Source: Streptomyces ortus
GTDB lineage: Bacteria; Actinomycetota; Actinomycetes; Streptomycetales; Streptomycetaceae
Reading direction: 5' to 3'
DNA: 64,000 nt
Assembly: GCF_026341275.1 (NCBI RefSeq)
Contig: NZ_JAIFZO010000002.1
Coordinates: 694,361-758,360 of the forward strand
This document shows, in pieces, positions 47,632 to 55,974 of this stretch; the stretch's first letter is position 1; every line of letters begins with the position of its first letter. The notes under the pieces were generated by a model that searched no databases, had not been told where the DNA came from, and saw only the letters and a list, made by a program, of their open reading frames with translations. A program made the position numbers and the translations under genes.

Positions 47632-49380
47632 ATGACCGACCAGGTACAGCCGGAGCAGGGACCGGGAGCGTCCGGACCGGGACCCGACGGAGCGGGATTC
47701 AACTACCGGGGAGCCGAGCAGGAGCTGATCGTCGTCGCTCGACCCGAGCCCCAGCTGCGCGCCGGGGCGCAGGGGGTCCGTTCGGCGGCCGGCGCCGACG
47801 TGTCGGCACTCACCATGTTCCTCAGCGACGAACAGCTCGCCCTGGAGCCGCTGTTCGGCAGCGAGGAACGGCTCCGGTCGGCGGCCCAGCCGGCGGCCGT
47901 CGGCGCCGAGGGGCCGCCCGACCTCGGCCTGTTCTACCGGGTGAGGGGCGGCGAGGACCGGGCCCAGGAACTGCGCTCACGGATCGCCGCACTGCCGGAG
48001 ATCGCCACGGCGTACGTGAAACCGGCCGCCGTACCGGCCTCGGTGGGGTCCGTCGGCCAGAGCGCCGACGAGACCAGGCGGCACAAGGAGGGCGCACCCG
48101 TCACCCCCGACTTCACCAGTCGGCAGGGCTATCTGCGGCCCGCGCCCGAGGGTGTGGACGCGTACTGGGCGTGGCAGCGGCCCGGCGGCTCCGGCCAGGG
48201 CGTCACCGTGATCGACGTGGAGGGTGCCTGGCAGCTGGGCCACGAGGATCTCGCGGCCAAGCTGGCCGGCGTTGTCATAGGCACCCCGATCCAGGACCTG
48301 GCCTGGCGCAACCACGGCACCGCCGTGATCGGCGTCATCGGCGGCGACCGCAACGAGTACGGGATCACCGGGATCGCGCCGGACAGCGTGACCGCGGCCG
48401 CGTCCTTCCACGGCATCGGCACGGCGGCGGCGATCCACGCGGCGGCCGACCGGCTCGGCGCCGGCGACATCATCCTGGTCGAACTGCACCGCCCGGGGCC
48501 GCGGTTCGACTACCAGCAGCGCGACGACCAGCGCGGTTACACCCCCATCGAGTGGTGGCCCGACGACTTCACGGCCATCCGGTACGCGACCGCCCGGGGC
48601 ATCATCGTGGTGGAGGCCGCGGGCAACGGCGGCGAGTCGCTGGACGACGCCGTGTACGAACGCCGCCCCGACGAATTCCCCGAGTGGTGGCGCAACCCCT
48701 TCAACCCCTCCCACCAGTCCTCCGGCGCGATCCTGGTCGGCGCGGGCGCCCCGCCGCCCGGCACCCACGGCCGCGACCACGGCCCGGACCGCTCGCGGCT
48801 GGCGTTCTCCAACTACGGGGCACGGGTGGACGCGCAGGGCTGGGGCCGCGAGGTCACGACGACCGGCGGCTCCTGGGACCGGCCCGGCGATCTGCAGGGC
48901 GGCGCCGAGGAGATCGCCTGGTTCACTGACACCTTCTCCGGGACGTCCTCCGCCTCCCCGGTGGTGGTCGGCGCCCTGGCCGCGCTGCAGGGCATGCTCC
49001 GGGCGGCCGGCCAGGAGTCGATGACCCCGGAGAAGGCACGCAAGGTGCTGCGGGCCACCGGTTCCCCGCAGCAGGACGCGCCGAGCCGGCCCGCGTCGCA
49101 GCGGATCGGCAGCCGGCCGGACATCAAGGCGGCGGTGGCCCATCTGCTGCCGGGGGCGGTCGGTTCGGGCCAGGCCGAACGGTACTGGGACGAACTGGTG
49201 CCCTATCCGCGTGAACTCCCGCCCAGGCTCCGGCTCTACGTGGCCGGCGGCTGGCGGAGCCTGCACAACCCGTCGCCCGAGATCCGCCAGTCGGTGCAGG
49301 CCGCCTTCGCGAGCGGCCGGCCAGACGTACGGGTCTGGTTCTCGGACGACGAGATCGTCGGCCTGGTCGTCACGGGCTGA
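47632..49380 (+). CDS. Subtilisin-like (S8) peptidase with C-terminal domain shared with the next protein
   Basis: A 582-residue S8 peptidase. Active-site residues are all present: Asp195 (VTVIDVEGAW), His228 (NHGTAVIGVIGG), Asn332 (VEAAGNGG) and Ser439 (FSGTSSASP). Residues 25-135 look like an I9-type prodomain (FYRVRGGEDRAQELRSRIAALPEI). There is no signal peptide, so it may be cytoplasmic. The last 68 residues (about 515-582) resemble the C-terminus of the glutamine-rich protein encoded 115 bases downstream: AERYWD, LYVAGGWRSLHNP and VQAAFASG. ATG 47632 follows GAAGGGAG. Not known from the neighbouring conserved genes; likely accessory. Function of the pair is unknown. Confidence 0.9.
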   Translation: MTDQVQPEQGPGASGPGPDGAGFNYRGAEQELIVVARPEPQLRAGAQGVRSAAGADVSALTMFLSDEQLALEPLFGSEERLRSAAQPAAVGAEGPPDLGLFYRVRGGEDRAQELRSRIAALPEIATAYVKPAAVPASVGSVGQSADETRRHKEGAPVTPDFTSRQGYLRPAPEGVDAYWAWQRPGGSGQGVTVIDVEGAWQLGHEDLAAKLAGVVIGTPIQDLAWRNHGTAVIGVIGGDRNEYGITGIAPDSVTAAASFHGIGTAAAIHAAADRLGAGDIILVELHRPGPRFDYQQRDDQRGYTPIEWWPDDFTAIRYATARGIIVVEAAGNGGESLDDAVYERRPDEFPEWWRNPFNPSHQSSGAILVGAGAPPPGTHGRDHGPDRSRLAFSNYGARVDAQGWGREVTTTGGSWDRPGDLQGGAEEIAWFTDTFSGTSSASPVVVGALAALQGMLRAAGQESMTPEKARKVLRATGSPQQDAPSRPASQRIGSRPDIKAAVAHLLPGAVGSGQAERYWDELVPYPRELPPRLRLYVAGGWRSLHNPSPEIRQSVQAAFASGRPDVRVWFSDDEIVGLVVTG

Positions 49381-49417
49381 CGGGCCATCACCCGTCAACC
49401 CACGATCAATGCCCAAT

Positions 49418-49463
49418 CAACGCCCAACCACCACTCAGTCAACACTCAGTCAACGCCCAACCA
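49418..49463 (+). repeat. Short repeats between the S8 and Q-rich genes
   Basis: ACTCAGTCAAC stands twice in tandem (49433-49443, 49444-49454), flanked by two copies of CAACGCCCAACCA (49418-49430, 49451-49463). The 115-base gap is CAAC-rich and low in G, unlike its surroundings. It ends in GAGGGAAGGTGG, the ribosome site of the Q-rich gene. Confidence 0.7.
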
Positions 49464-49495
49464 TCACCCAACCATTGAGGGAAGGTGGCACCCGC

Positions 49496-50047
49496 ATGAG
49501 CACCACCCCGCAGATGAGCCAGCAGGGTCAGCAGGGCCAACAGGGCCAGCAGGGCTACGGCCAGCAGGGGTTCGGCCAGCAGGGCCCGAGCACGGCACCC
49601 CCGCAGCAGGGTCAGCAGCAGGGCTACGGCCAGCAGCAGCCGTTCGGGCAGCAGGGCATGTCCCAGCAGGGCATGGGCCAGCAGGTTCCCCAGCATCTGC
49701 AGCAGCAGCTCCAGCAGCTCGGCCAGCAGCAGCCGTTCCAGCAACTGCTCCAGCAACTCGGTGGACAGCAGCAGCAACAGCAGGGCCAGCCACTGGTCAT
49801 GCGCAGTGCCGTCGAGGCCGCCGCGCTGACGAGCGGTACCGCCGAGCACTTCTGGGACGTCGTCACCCCGCTGCCGGGCCAGCCGTCGATCCTCTACCTG
49901 TACATCAACCAGGGATGGCGTCCGCTGGTCAACCCGAACCAGGTGACGCACGACGAGGTCCAGGAGGCCTTCGCGTTCGGCCAGCAGGTCATCGGGATCT
50001 ACGACTCCTCGACGAACACCATCCAGGCCGTGATCGTGAACAAGTAG
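49496..50047 (+). CDS. Glutamine-rich prion-like protein with C-terminal partner domain
   Basis: A 183-residue protein. The first 100 residues contain 47 glutamines in Gly/Tyr/Phe/Met-spaced runs (GQQ repeats and a six-Q run near residue 91), typical of low-complexity, phase-separating or amyloid-prone regions. The last 69 residues are a folded domain, AEHFWDVVTP, ILYLYINQGWRPLVNP, VQEAFAFGQQVIGIYD, similar to the end of the S8 protein just upstream. No signal peptide or transmembrane helix. ATG 49496 follows GGGAAGGTGG. I know no described family. It may be substrate, scaffold or regulator of the peptidase. Confidence 0.82.
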   Translation: MSTTPQMSQQGQQGQQGQQGYGQQGFGQQGPSTAPPQQGQQQGYGQQQPFGQQGMSQQGMGQQVPQHLQQQLQQLGQQQPFQQLLQQLGGQQQQQQGQPLVMRSAVEAAALTSGTAEHFWDVVTPLPGQPSILYLYINQGWRPLVNPNQVTHDEVQEAFAFGQQVIGIYDSSTNTIQAVIVNK

Positions 50048-50099
50048 CGGCCTGACGAACGGACCACCGCACGCGTGACGCGCGGTGGAGCGCACAGAG

Positions 50100-50131
50100 G
50101 GCGCCGGACGGGCGACGACCCGTTCGGCGCC
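50100..50131. terminator. Hairpin between the Q-rich gene and mshC
   Basis: GGCGCCGGACGGG (50100-50112) pairs with CCCGTTCGGCGCC (50119-50131), with one G-T pair. Both genes converge here. A weak copy of the GCGCGGGG-type repeat follows near 50146. Confidence 0.75.
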
Positions 50132-50185
50132 CGGCGCTGTCCCCGCGCCCCCTCTTCAGGGGCTGCGCCCGCTCTTCGGTGGCTT

Positions 50186-51415
50186 CTAGAGAGCCACGCC
50201 CATCAGCGCGTCCACGGCACGGGAGACGACGCCGGGGGCGCCCTCGTCCGTACCGCCCCGCTCCTCCTGGAGCGCGGCCCAGCGGTCGACGGCCAGGAGT
50301 GCGGACGGCGCGTCCAGGTCGTCGGCGAGGGCCGCACGGATCTCGTCGACGAGCGCCTCGGCCGACGGGCCGTCGGGCCGCGACACGGCGGCCCGCCAGC
50401 GCTCCAGGCGCGCGACGGCGTCCCGCAGCACCTGGTCGGTCCACTCCCAGTCGGCCCGGTAGTGGTGCGAGAGCAGTGCGAGCCGGATGGCCGCCGGGTC
50501 GACGCCGTCGCGGCGGAGCGCCGACACGAAGACGAGGTTGCCCCGGGACTTGGACATCTTGTGGCCGTCGAGCCCGACCATGCCGGCGTGCACGTACGCC
50601 TTGGCCATGGGGAACTCGCCGGTCAGCGCCTGTGCGTGGGAGGCGCCCATCTCGTGGTGCGGGAAGGCGAGGTCCGAGCCGCCGCCCTGGACGTCGAAGC
50701 CCATCCCCAGGTGGTCGAGCGCGATCGCGACGCACTCGATGTGCCAGCCGGGCCGTCCCCGGCCGAGCGAGGCGCCGTCCCAGCTGGGCTCGCCCTCGCG
50801 GGCCGCCATCCACAGCATCGGGTCGAGCGGGTTCTTCTTTCCCGGACGGTCCGGGTCGCCGCCGCGCTCGGCGGACAGCAGCCGCATGGCCGCCGCGTCG
50901 AGGTTGGCCACCCCCCCGAAGTGCGGATCGGCCTCCACGGAGAAGTAGACGTCCCCGTCGAGTTCGTACGCGGCACCGGAGTCCCGCAGCCGTTCGACCA
51001 GCGGGACGATCCCGGGTATGGCCTCGACGGCGCCGATGTAGTGCCTCGGGGGCAGCATCCGCAGGGCGGTCATGTCCTCACGGAAGAGGGTGGTCTCCTG
51101 CTCGGCGAGGGAGACCCAGTCGACGTTGTCCCGCGCGGCGCGCTCCAGCAGCGGGTCGTCGACGTCCGTCACGTTCTGGACGTAGTGAACCTGCCGCTTG
51201 GTGTCGAGCCACACGCGCTGTACGAGGTCGAACGCGTTGTAGGTCGCCGCGTGACCGATGTGGGTCGCGTCGTACGGAGTGATGCCGCAGACGTAGATAC
51301 GGGCGACGGGACCGGGGTCGAGGGTCACAGGACCACCGGTCGCGGTGTCGTGGATCGTGAGGTCGCGGCCCTTGCCGGGCAGGGCGGGGACCTCGGAAGC
51401 GGGCCAGGCATGCAT
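50186..51415 (-). CDS. mshC: Cysteine:GlcN-Ins ligase MshC (mycothiol synthesis)
   Basis: A 409-residue class I synthetase-like ligase that joins cysteine to glucosaminyl-inositol in mycothiol synthesis. It keeps the HIGH motif (HIGH at 52-55), the KMSKS loop (286-290) and the zinc ligands Cys43, Cys228 and the His pair in FPHHEMG. It is shorter than a true cysteinyl-tRNA synthetase and lacks the C-terminal anticodon-binding domain, which supports MshC. It ends a minus-strand set with three conserved genes of unknown function. Confidence 0.96.
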   Translation of the reverse strand: MHAWPASEVPALPGKGRDLTIHDTATGGPVTLDPGPVARIYVCGITPYDATHIGHAATYNAFDLVQRVWLDTKRQVHYVQNVTDVDDPLLERAARDNVDWVSLAEQETTLFREDMTALRMLPPRHYIGAVEAIPGIVPLVERLRDSGAAYELDGDVYFSVEADPHFGGVANLDAAAMRLLSAERGGDPDRPGKKNPLDPMLWMAAREGEPSWDGASLGRGRPGWHIECVAIALDHLGMGFDVQGGGSDLAFPHHEMGASHAQALTGEFPMAKAYVHAGMVGLDGHKMSKSRGNLVFVSALRRDGVDPAAIRLALLSHHYRADWEWTDQVLRDAVARLERWRAAVSRPDGPSAEALVDEIRAALADDLDAPSALLAVDRWAALQEERGGTDEGAPGVVSRAVDALMGVAL

Positions 51416-51514
51416 ACCCTGAGCCTAACCGGACGGATGTTCCGTATACGAACCGGACCAGGGCAGATGGCCGGACAGGCGTTCTTGCGCGTGGCCCCGG
51501 AGTGTGCGTCCGGG

Positions 51515-52408
51515 CTATACGGGTGGCCACGGGATCGCGGGCCACTCCCCCGAGGGCTCCGGGTGCCGTCCGGAAGCGAGCAGATCGGCCACACGGGCAC
51601 GTGTGGCGTCCAGTTCCACCTCGGTGATCAGTTCCCCCAGCCGTACGCCCAGCGGCCCTCCCAGGGCCTCCCTGAGCCGTTCCAGGGCCCCGACCGCCTC
51701 CGGGGTGAGCTTCTCCCCGGCCCAGCCCCACAGCAGCGTGCGCAGTTTGTTCTCGGCGTTGAAGGTGACGCCGTGATCGATTCCGTACAGCCGCCCGCCG
51801 GAGGTGGGCAGCAGGTGGCCACCCTTGCGGTCGGCGTTGTTGATCACCGCGTCGAGGACGGCGAGCCGGCGCAGCCGTTCGTCGTCGGCGTGCACGAGCA
51901 GTGCGGTGCGCCCCTCGCCGACCTCGGCGAGGCCGATGGCCTTCCAGCCATCGCCGGGCTCCTCGGCGTCGACGAGCGCGAGCAGTCCGGCGCCCCCGTC
52001 GATGGCGCCGTCGCCGCCTTCGCCGCCGTCGTCCCCGTCGCCGCGGCCCTCTTCACGGCCGCGGGCCGGTTCCTCGGCGGGCGGCTCGATCCACAGCTGG
52101 CACATGCCCCGGCCGTACGGTCCTTCGCGCAGCACGGTGGGCGGGACGAGGCCCCAGCCGGTGGCCTCGGACACCTCGTAGGCCGCGACCTCCCGCTGGG
52201 CGAGGGTGCCGTCGGGGAAGTCCCACAGCGGACGCTCACCGGCGACCGGCTTGTAGACGCAGGAGGCCTCGCGTCCCTCGTACGACACGTCGCACAGCAG
52301 TACCGCGTTCGAGGCCTCCCGGATGCGGCCGCGGACGGTCAGCTCGCCCTCCGTGAGCAGCTCGGCCGTGGTCACGCCTCGCGGCGGTATCCGTTCTGGC
52401 GCGGACAT
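51515..52408 (-). CDS. SCO1664-family protein (PI3/PI4-kinase-like fold)
   Basis: A 297-residue protein of the family linked with mshC in actinobacteria (SCO1664 in S. coelicolor). It contains blocks such as EASCVYKPVAGERPLWDFPDGTLAQREVAAYEVSEATGW and the core NNADRKGGHLLPTSGGRLYGIDHGVTF, which together resemble the catalytic core of phosphatidylinositol-kinase-like enzymes (Asn-Asp/His and Asp-His). A Gly/Glu/Asp-rich insert follows PAEEPARG. No activity is established. ATG 52408 follows GGAAGGA and overlaps the DUF3090 gene by 37 bases. Confidence 0.85.
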   Translation of the reverse strand: MSAPERIPPRGVTTAELLTEGELTVRGRIREASNAVLLCDVSYEGREASCVYKPVAGERPLWDFPDGTLAQREVAAYEVSEATGWGLVPPTVLREGPYGRGMCQLWIEPPAEEPARGREEGRGDGDDGGEGGDGAIDGGAGLLALVDAEEPGDGWKAIGLAEVGEGRTALLVHADDERLRRLAVLDAVINNADRKGGHLLPTSGGRLYGIDHGVTFNAENKLRTLLWGWAGEKLTPEAVGALERLREALGGPLGVRLGELITEVELDATRARVADLLASGRHPEPSGEWPAIPWPPV

Positions 52409-52962
52409 ACGTGTCCTTCCGGGTCGAGCGGGAGACTGCACAGCGGGCAGGGCGGCCGGCCGGCGTTGACGACTTCGAGTGCGCGCTTGGCGAAGGCCCT
52501 GGCCTGTGCGCCGGTGAGGCGGACGCGCAGCATCGGCGGTCCGTTCTCCTCGTCCTGGAGAAGTTCCTCCTCGGCGGCGGCCAGGTCCTCCTCGGAGTCG
52601 GCGTCCAGCTCTACGAGCGCCTGGGCCTCGACGATCATGCGCTGTTCGTCGCCGTCCCAGGCGAGGGCCATGGTGCCGACCCGGAACTCCTCCTCGACGG
52701 GCGTCTCGAGCGGGGCGGTGTCGGAGACCGCCGACGGGGGCAGCACGGGGACGGGGGCGATGCCGCCGGTGCGCCGTACGACCTCGTCGAGTAGCTCGTC
52801 CATTCGTTCGGCGAGCGCCGCGACCTGCGTCTTCTCCAGGGCGACGCTGGTCACCCGGGGGCCGGAGGAGGCCTGCAGGAAGAAGGTACGGCGCCCTGGC
52901 AGCCCGACCGTACCGGCTACGAAACGGTCCGGCGGGTCGTAGAGGAACACCTGACGGGACAC
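52372..52962 (-). CDS. DUF3090 protein with C-terminal zinc ribbon
   Basis: A 196-residue protein that starts VSRQVFLYDPPDRFVAGTVGLPGRRTFFLQ, the family N-terminus. It ends CPLCSLPLDPEGHVCPRQNGY, three cysteines and a histidine arranged like a zinc ribbon. GTG 52962 follows GGAGACAGGA; the longer frame to 53022 is not family-like. Functions are unknown. The 3' end overlaps the SCO1664-family gene by 37 bases, so the two are coupled. Confidence 0.88.
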   Translation of the reverse strand: MSRQVFLYDPPDRFVAGTVGLPGRRTFFLQASSGPRVTSVALEKTQVAALAERMDELLDEVVRRTGGIAPVPVLPPSAVSDTAPLETPVEEEFRVGTMALAWDGDEQRMIVEAQALVELDADSEEDLAAAEEELLQDEENGPPMLRVRLTGAQARAFAKRALEVVNAGRPPCPLCSLPLDPEGHVCPRQNGYRREA

Positions 52963-53065
52963 GTCCTGTCTCCATTGGATCGATCGACTGCTTCTGCCGT
53001 CACCGGCGTCTGCCGCTGACAATTGCTGCGCTGCTTCGACCGCATCACCCTACTGCGGCCGACGA

Positions 53066-53752
53066 TCACGGTGCGCCCGCACCGCCCCCGACCGCGGCGT
53101 CGCCCCCGGACGGCTCCTCGCGCGGGGCCAGGGAGGCGAGATCCCCGGTGTCCCCGAGCCGCAGGAGAAACGGCCGCAGTCGGGTGTAACGGATCGCGGT
53201 GATGGAACACGGTTCTACAGAGATCCGCTGGAAGAGGTCCAGATGAAGTCCGAGTGCGTCGGCCACGAGCGACTTGATGACGTCGCCGTGGGAGCACATG
53301 AGGTAGACGGCGTCGCCGCCGTGATCGCGCTCCACGCGCGCGTTCCACTCGCGTACCGCCTCGGCGGCCCGGGTCTGCATCGCGCGCATGGACTCACCGC
53401 CCGGGAACGCGGCGGCGGAAGGGTGTGCCTGCACGACCTCCATCAGCGGCTCGCCGGACAGCTCGGCGAGTTTGCGGCCCGACCAGTCCCCGTAGTGGCA
53501 CTCCCCGATGCGCTCGTCGGAGTGGGCCGTCAGGGCGGGACGGGCGTCGAGGAGCGGCTGGATCGTTTCCTGGCAGCGCTGGAGGGGGCTGCTGACTATT
53601 TCGGCGAGCGGCAGTTCCGCGAGGCGTCCGGGCAGCGCCGCCGCCTGCGCGTTGCCGCGCTCGTCGAGGGCGACGCCGGGGGTCCATCCGGCGAGGAGTC
53701 CCGCGGTGTTGGCGGTGGAGCGTCCGTGCCGGACGAGGATCAAGGTGGGCAT
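53066..53752 (-). CDS. Histidine phosphatase family protein (MSMEG_4193-like)
   Basis: A 228-residue member of the histidine phosphatase superfamily (phosphoglycerate-mutase-like fold). The nucleophile motif is LILVRHGRSTANTAG (His9), and the second His is in CSHGDVIKSLV. This subgroup heads the mshC set in Streptomyces and mycobacteria; the real substrate is not known. Divergent from corA with 62 bases between the two starts. Confidence 0.88.
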   Translation of the reverse strand: MPTLILVRHGRSTANTAGLLAGWTPGVALDERGNAQAAALPGRLAELPLAEIVSSPLQRCQETIQPLLDARPALTAHSDERIGECHYGDWSGRKLAELSGEPLMEVVQAHPSAAAFPGGESMRAMQTRAAEAVREWNARVERDHGGDAVYLMCSHGDVIKSLVADALGLHLDLFQRISVEPCSITAIRYTRLRPFLLRLGDTGDLASLAPREEPSGGDAAVGGGAGAP

Positions 53753-53814
53753 ACGGCCCAGCGTAGGCGCCCCGCCGAGTGCGCCGGAGAATCAGTGACA
53801 GGAGAATTCGCTCT

Positions 53815-54813
53815 GTGATCGTGGACTGTGCCATCTACCGGGACGGGCACCGGATCGAGGGTCCGGAGGACCTGTCCGACGCGCTGGACAAGGCGCGCGC
53901 CGACGGCAACGCGTTCGTGTGGATCGGGCTGCACCAGCCGACGGAGAAGGAGTTCGAGCTCGTCACGGAGGAGTTCGGGCTGCACGAACTCGCCGTCGAG
54001 GACGCCCTGAAGGCGCATCAGCGTCCCAAGCTGGAGGTGTACGACGACTCCGTGTTCGCGGTCCTCAAGCCGGTGACGTACGAGCCGGACAGCGACACCG
54101 TGTCGTCCGGCGAGCTCATGATCTTCCTGGGCGACTCCTTCGTGGTGACCGTGCGGCACGGTGAGGGTTCGCCTCTGAAGTCGGTGCGCGGCCGGCTGGA
54201 GAAGGACCCGGAGATGACGCGCCTCGGTCCGACGGCGGTGCTCTACGCGATCGCCGACGCCACCGTCGACCACTACCTGGAGGTGGCGACCGAGCTGCAG
54301 ACCGACCTGGAGGAGCTGGAGGCGGAGGTGTTCTCGCCGGACGACGGCGGCTCCCGGCACACCGCGTCCCGGATCTACACCTTCAAGCGGCAGATCCAGG
54401 AGTTCCGCAGGGCCACCGGGCCGCTGACGGTGCCGCTGAGCCGCCTGGCGGGGGCCGGTGTGGTCGGTCCGGCGGTGCCGTTCATCGACGACAAGGCGCA
54501 TCCGTTCTTCCGGGACGTCAACGACCACCTGACCCGCGTCAACGAGTCGGTGGAGTCCCTGGACCGGCTCGTCTCGGACGTCCTGTCGGCGCACCTGGCG
54601 CAGATGAGCGTGCGGCAGAACGACGACATGCGGAAGATCTCGTCGTGGGCGGCCATGGCGGCGGTCCCCACGATGATCGCGGGGATTTACGGCATGAACT
54701 TCGAGCACATGCCGGAGCTGCGCTGGCTCTGGGCCTACCCGGCGGTCATCGCGATCATGGTGGTCCTCGAGGTGCTGCTGTTCCGGCTCTTCAAGCGACG
54801 GGGGTGGCTGTAG
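53815..54813 (+). CDS. corA: CorA-family magnesium/cobalt transporter
   Basis: A 332-residue CorA protein. The large N-terminal cytoplasmic domain is followed by two membrane helices, with the selectivity motif YGMNFEHMPEL in the loop (GMN). The sequence before it has the charged stalk helices (NESVESLDRLVSDVLSAHLAQMSVRQNDDMRKIS). GTG 53815 follows AGGAG at ten-base spacing, better supported than the earlier start at 53779. Confidence 0.92.
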   Translation: MIVDCAIYRDGHRIEGPEDLSDALDKARADGNAFVWIGLHQPTEKEFELVTEEFGLHELAVEDALKAHQRPKLEVYDDSVFAVLKPVTYEPDSDTVSSGELMIFLGDSFVVTVRHGEGSPLKSVRGRLEKDPEMTRLGPTAVLYAIADATVDHYLEVATELQTDLEELEAEVFSPDDGGSRHTASRIYTFKRQIQEFRRATGPLTVPLSRLAGAGVVGPAVPFIDDKAHPFFRDVNDHLTRVNESVESLDRLVSDVLSAHLAQMSVRQNDDMRKISSWAAMAAVPTMIAGIYGMNFEHMPELRWLWAYPAVIAIMVVLEVLLFRLFKRRGWL

Positions 54814-54823
54814 CGGCGGCCGT

Positions 54824-54849
54824 CGACCGCCACGCGCGCGTGGCGGTCG
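54824..54849. terminator. 26-base perfect palindrome after corA
   Basis: CGACCGCCACGCG (54824-54836) and CGCGTGGCGGTCG (54837-54849) are exact reverse complements without a loop. It runs directly into the GGTC tandem repeat. Converging corA and ferritin-like genes may both end here. Confidence 0.7.
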
Positions 54850-54900
54850 GTCGGTCGGTCGGTCGGTCGGTCGGTCGGTCGGTCGGTCGGTCGGTCGGTC
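54845..54900. repeat. 14-copy GGTC tandem repeat
   Basis: Fourteen perfect copies of GGTC. The last copy overlaps the stop codon region of the ferritin-like gene (TGA at 54899-54901 on the minus strand), so length changes here would add read-through residues or only change the 3' region. Such tetranucleotide repeats are rare in Streptomyces cores. Confidence 0.93.
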
Positions 54901-55687
54901 AGGCGTATCCGGGTGCCGCGGTCGCCGGGCCGCCCAGGGCGTCGCGCCGCTCCGGCATCGTCAGGGAGACCATCCGCCGCCAGCCGACGGTCCGCTCGTA
55001 CGCGTACACGGCGCGGATGCCCGCGGCCAGCAGCGCCGCCTTGGGCCGGGACCAGCCGAGGACGCGTCCCATGCGGGCCATCACGGCGAGGCTGACGTCG
55101 CGGTAGACGGCGGCCTCGGCCAGCGCGCACTCGCGCAGGGTCCGCTGGATGGTCCGGCCGTGCCCCGCCCTGGCGAAGCGCAGCAGTTCCTCGTGGCAGT
55201 AGGCGAGGTGGTTGTCCTCGTCGTCGGAGATCATCCGGACGGCCTTGCCGATCTCCGGGTGGTCGCCGAAGTCCTTGCGGAGCATCACCATCTGGTCCGC
55301 GGCCCGCTGTTCCGTGACCCTGCTGTGGGACAGGTAGGTGACGATGTCCCCCACGGTGAGCGGCTCGTCACGCTTGAGCTTGTCGTGCGTGAGGCCGATG
55401 CCGTTCTTCTCCAGGAGCATCGTGTAGTCGGTCTCGGGCGGGACCTCGACGGGTGTGAGGCCCCGCCTGCGCATGAGGGCGTTGAAGATCCGGCCGTGCT
55501 TGTCCTCGTCCGCGCCGTGCCGGGTGATCCTGGGTGCGAGCGCGCGCTCGGCCTCCGGTACGAGGGCCGCGATCCGCGCGTTCTCCCAGCCTCCTTGCGT
55601 CTCCCCGCTGGCGGCGATGGAGCAGAAGAGCCGGAAGGACTCGTCGTTGTCGATGATCTCCTGGAAAAGACTCTTGGCCGAAAGCAT
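54899..55687 (-). CDS. Ferritin-like domain protein
   Basis: A 262-residue helical protein. Two ExxH motifs, EDKH (Glu61, His64) and EDNH (Glu157, His160), plus Glu126 near RVTEQRAA, give the ligands of a diiron four-helix bundle. The C-terminal part adds helices with no clear family. ATG 55687 is chosen for its ribosome site GGAGGTGG; the longer frame to 55783 has no signal. The role could be iron handling or an oxygen-dependent oxidation. The region 55688-55974 upstream shows no gene. Confidence 0.85.
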   Translation of the reverse strand: MLSAKSLFQEIIDNDESFRLFCSIAASGETQGGWENARIAALVPEAERALAPRITRHGADEDKHGRIFNALMRRRGLTPVEVPPETDYTMLLEKNGIGLTHDKLKRDEPLTVGDIVTYLSHSRVTEQRAADQMVMLRKDFGDHPEIGKAVRMISDDEDNHLAYCHEELLRFARAGHGRTIQRTLRECALAEAAVYRDVSLAVMARMGRVLGWSRPKAALLAAGIRAVYAYERTVGWRRMVSLTMPERRDALGGPATAAPGYA

Positions 55688-55974
55688 GACTGCCACCTCC
55701 ACGCGGGACCCGCCTCCTGCGGGAGTCCGCAAAGAACGAGTCAAATGGGCAGCCAGGGGTGCGGCAACATCTGTGTCGGACAAATCCGCTGAACGGTGGA
55801 CGCGCAGGGAATGCCGGGCGCGTAACCGAGCGGACCCTCGCGCGTTGTTCTCCGTGACGGCCGTGGCGGGGAAGACCCCCGAGCCCCCACCACGGCCGCG
55901 GAACTTTTCGGCCCCGCGGAACTCCTCCGTCCGCGGGGCTCCTCCGTCCCGCCGGGTGGGACTACCGGGTGGGA

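Noticed and set aside
50186..51415. Cysteinyl-tRNA synthetase as the identity of mshC
   Set aside because: The protein stops after the KMSKS-containing core plus a short helical part, about 409 residues, and lies with the mshC-linked conserved genes.
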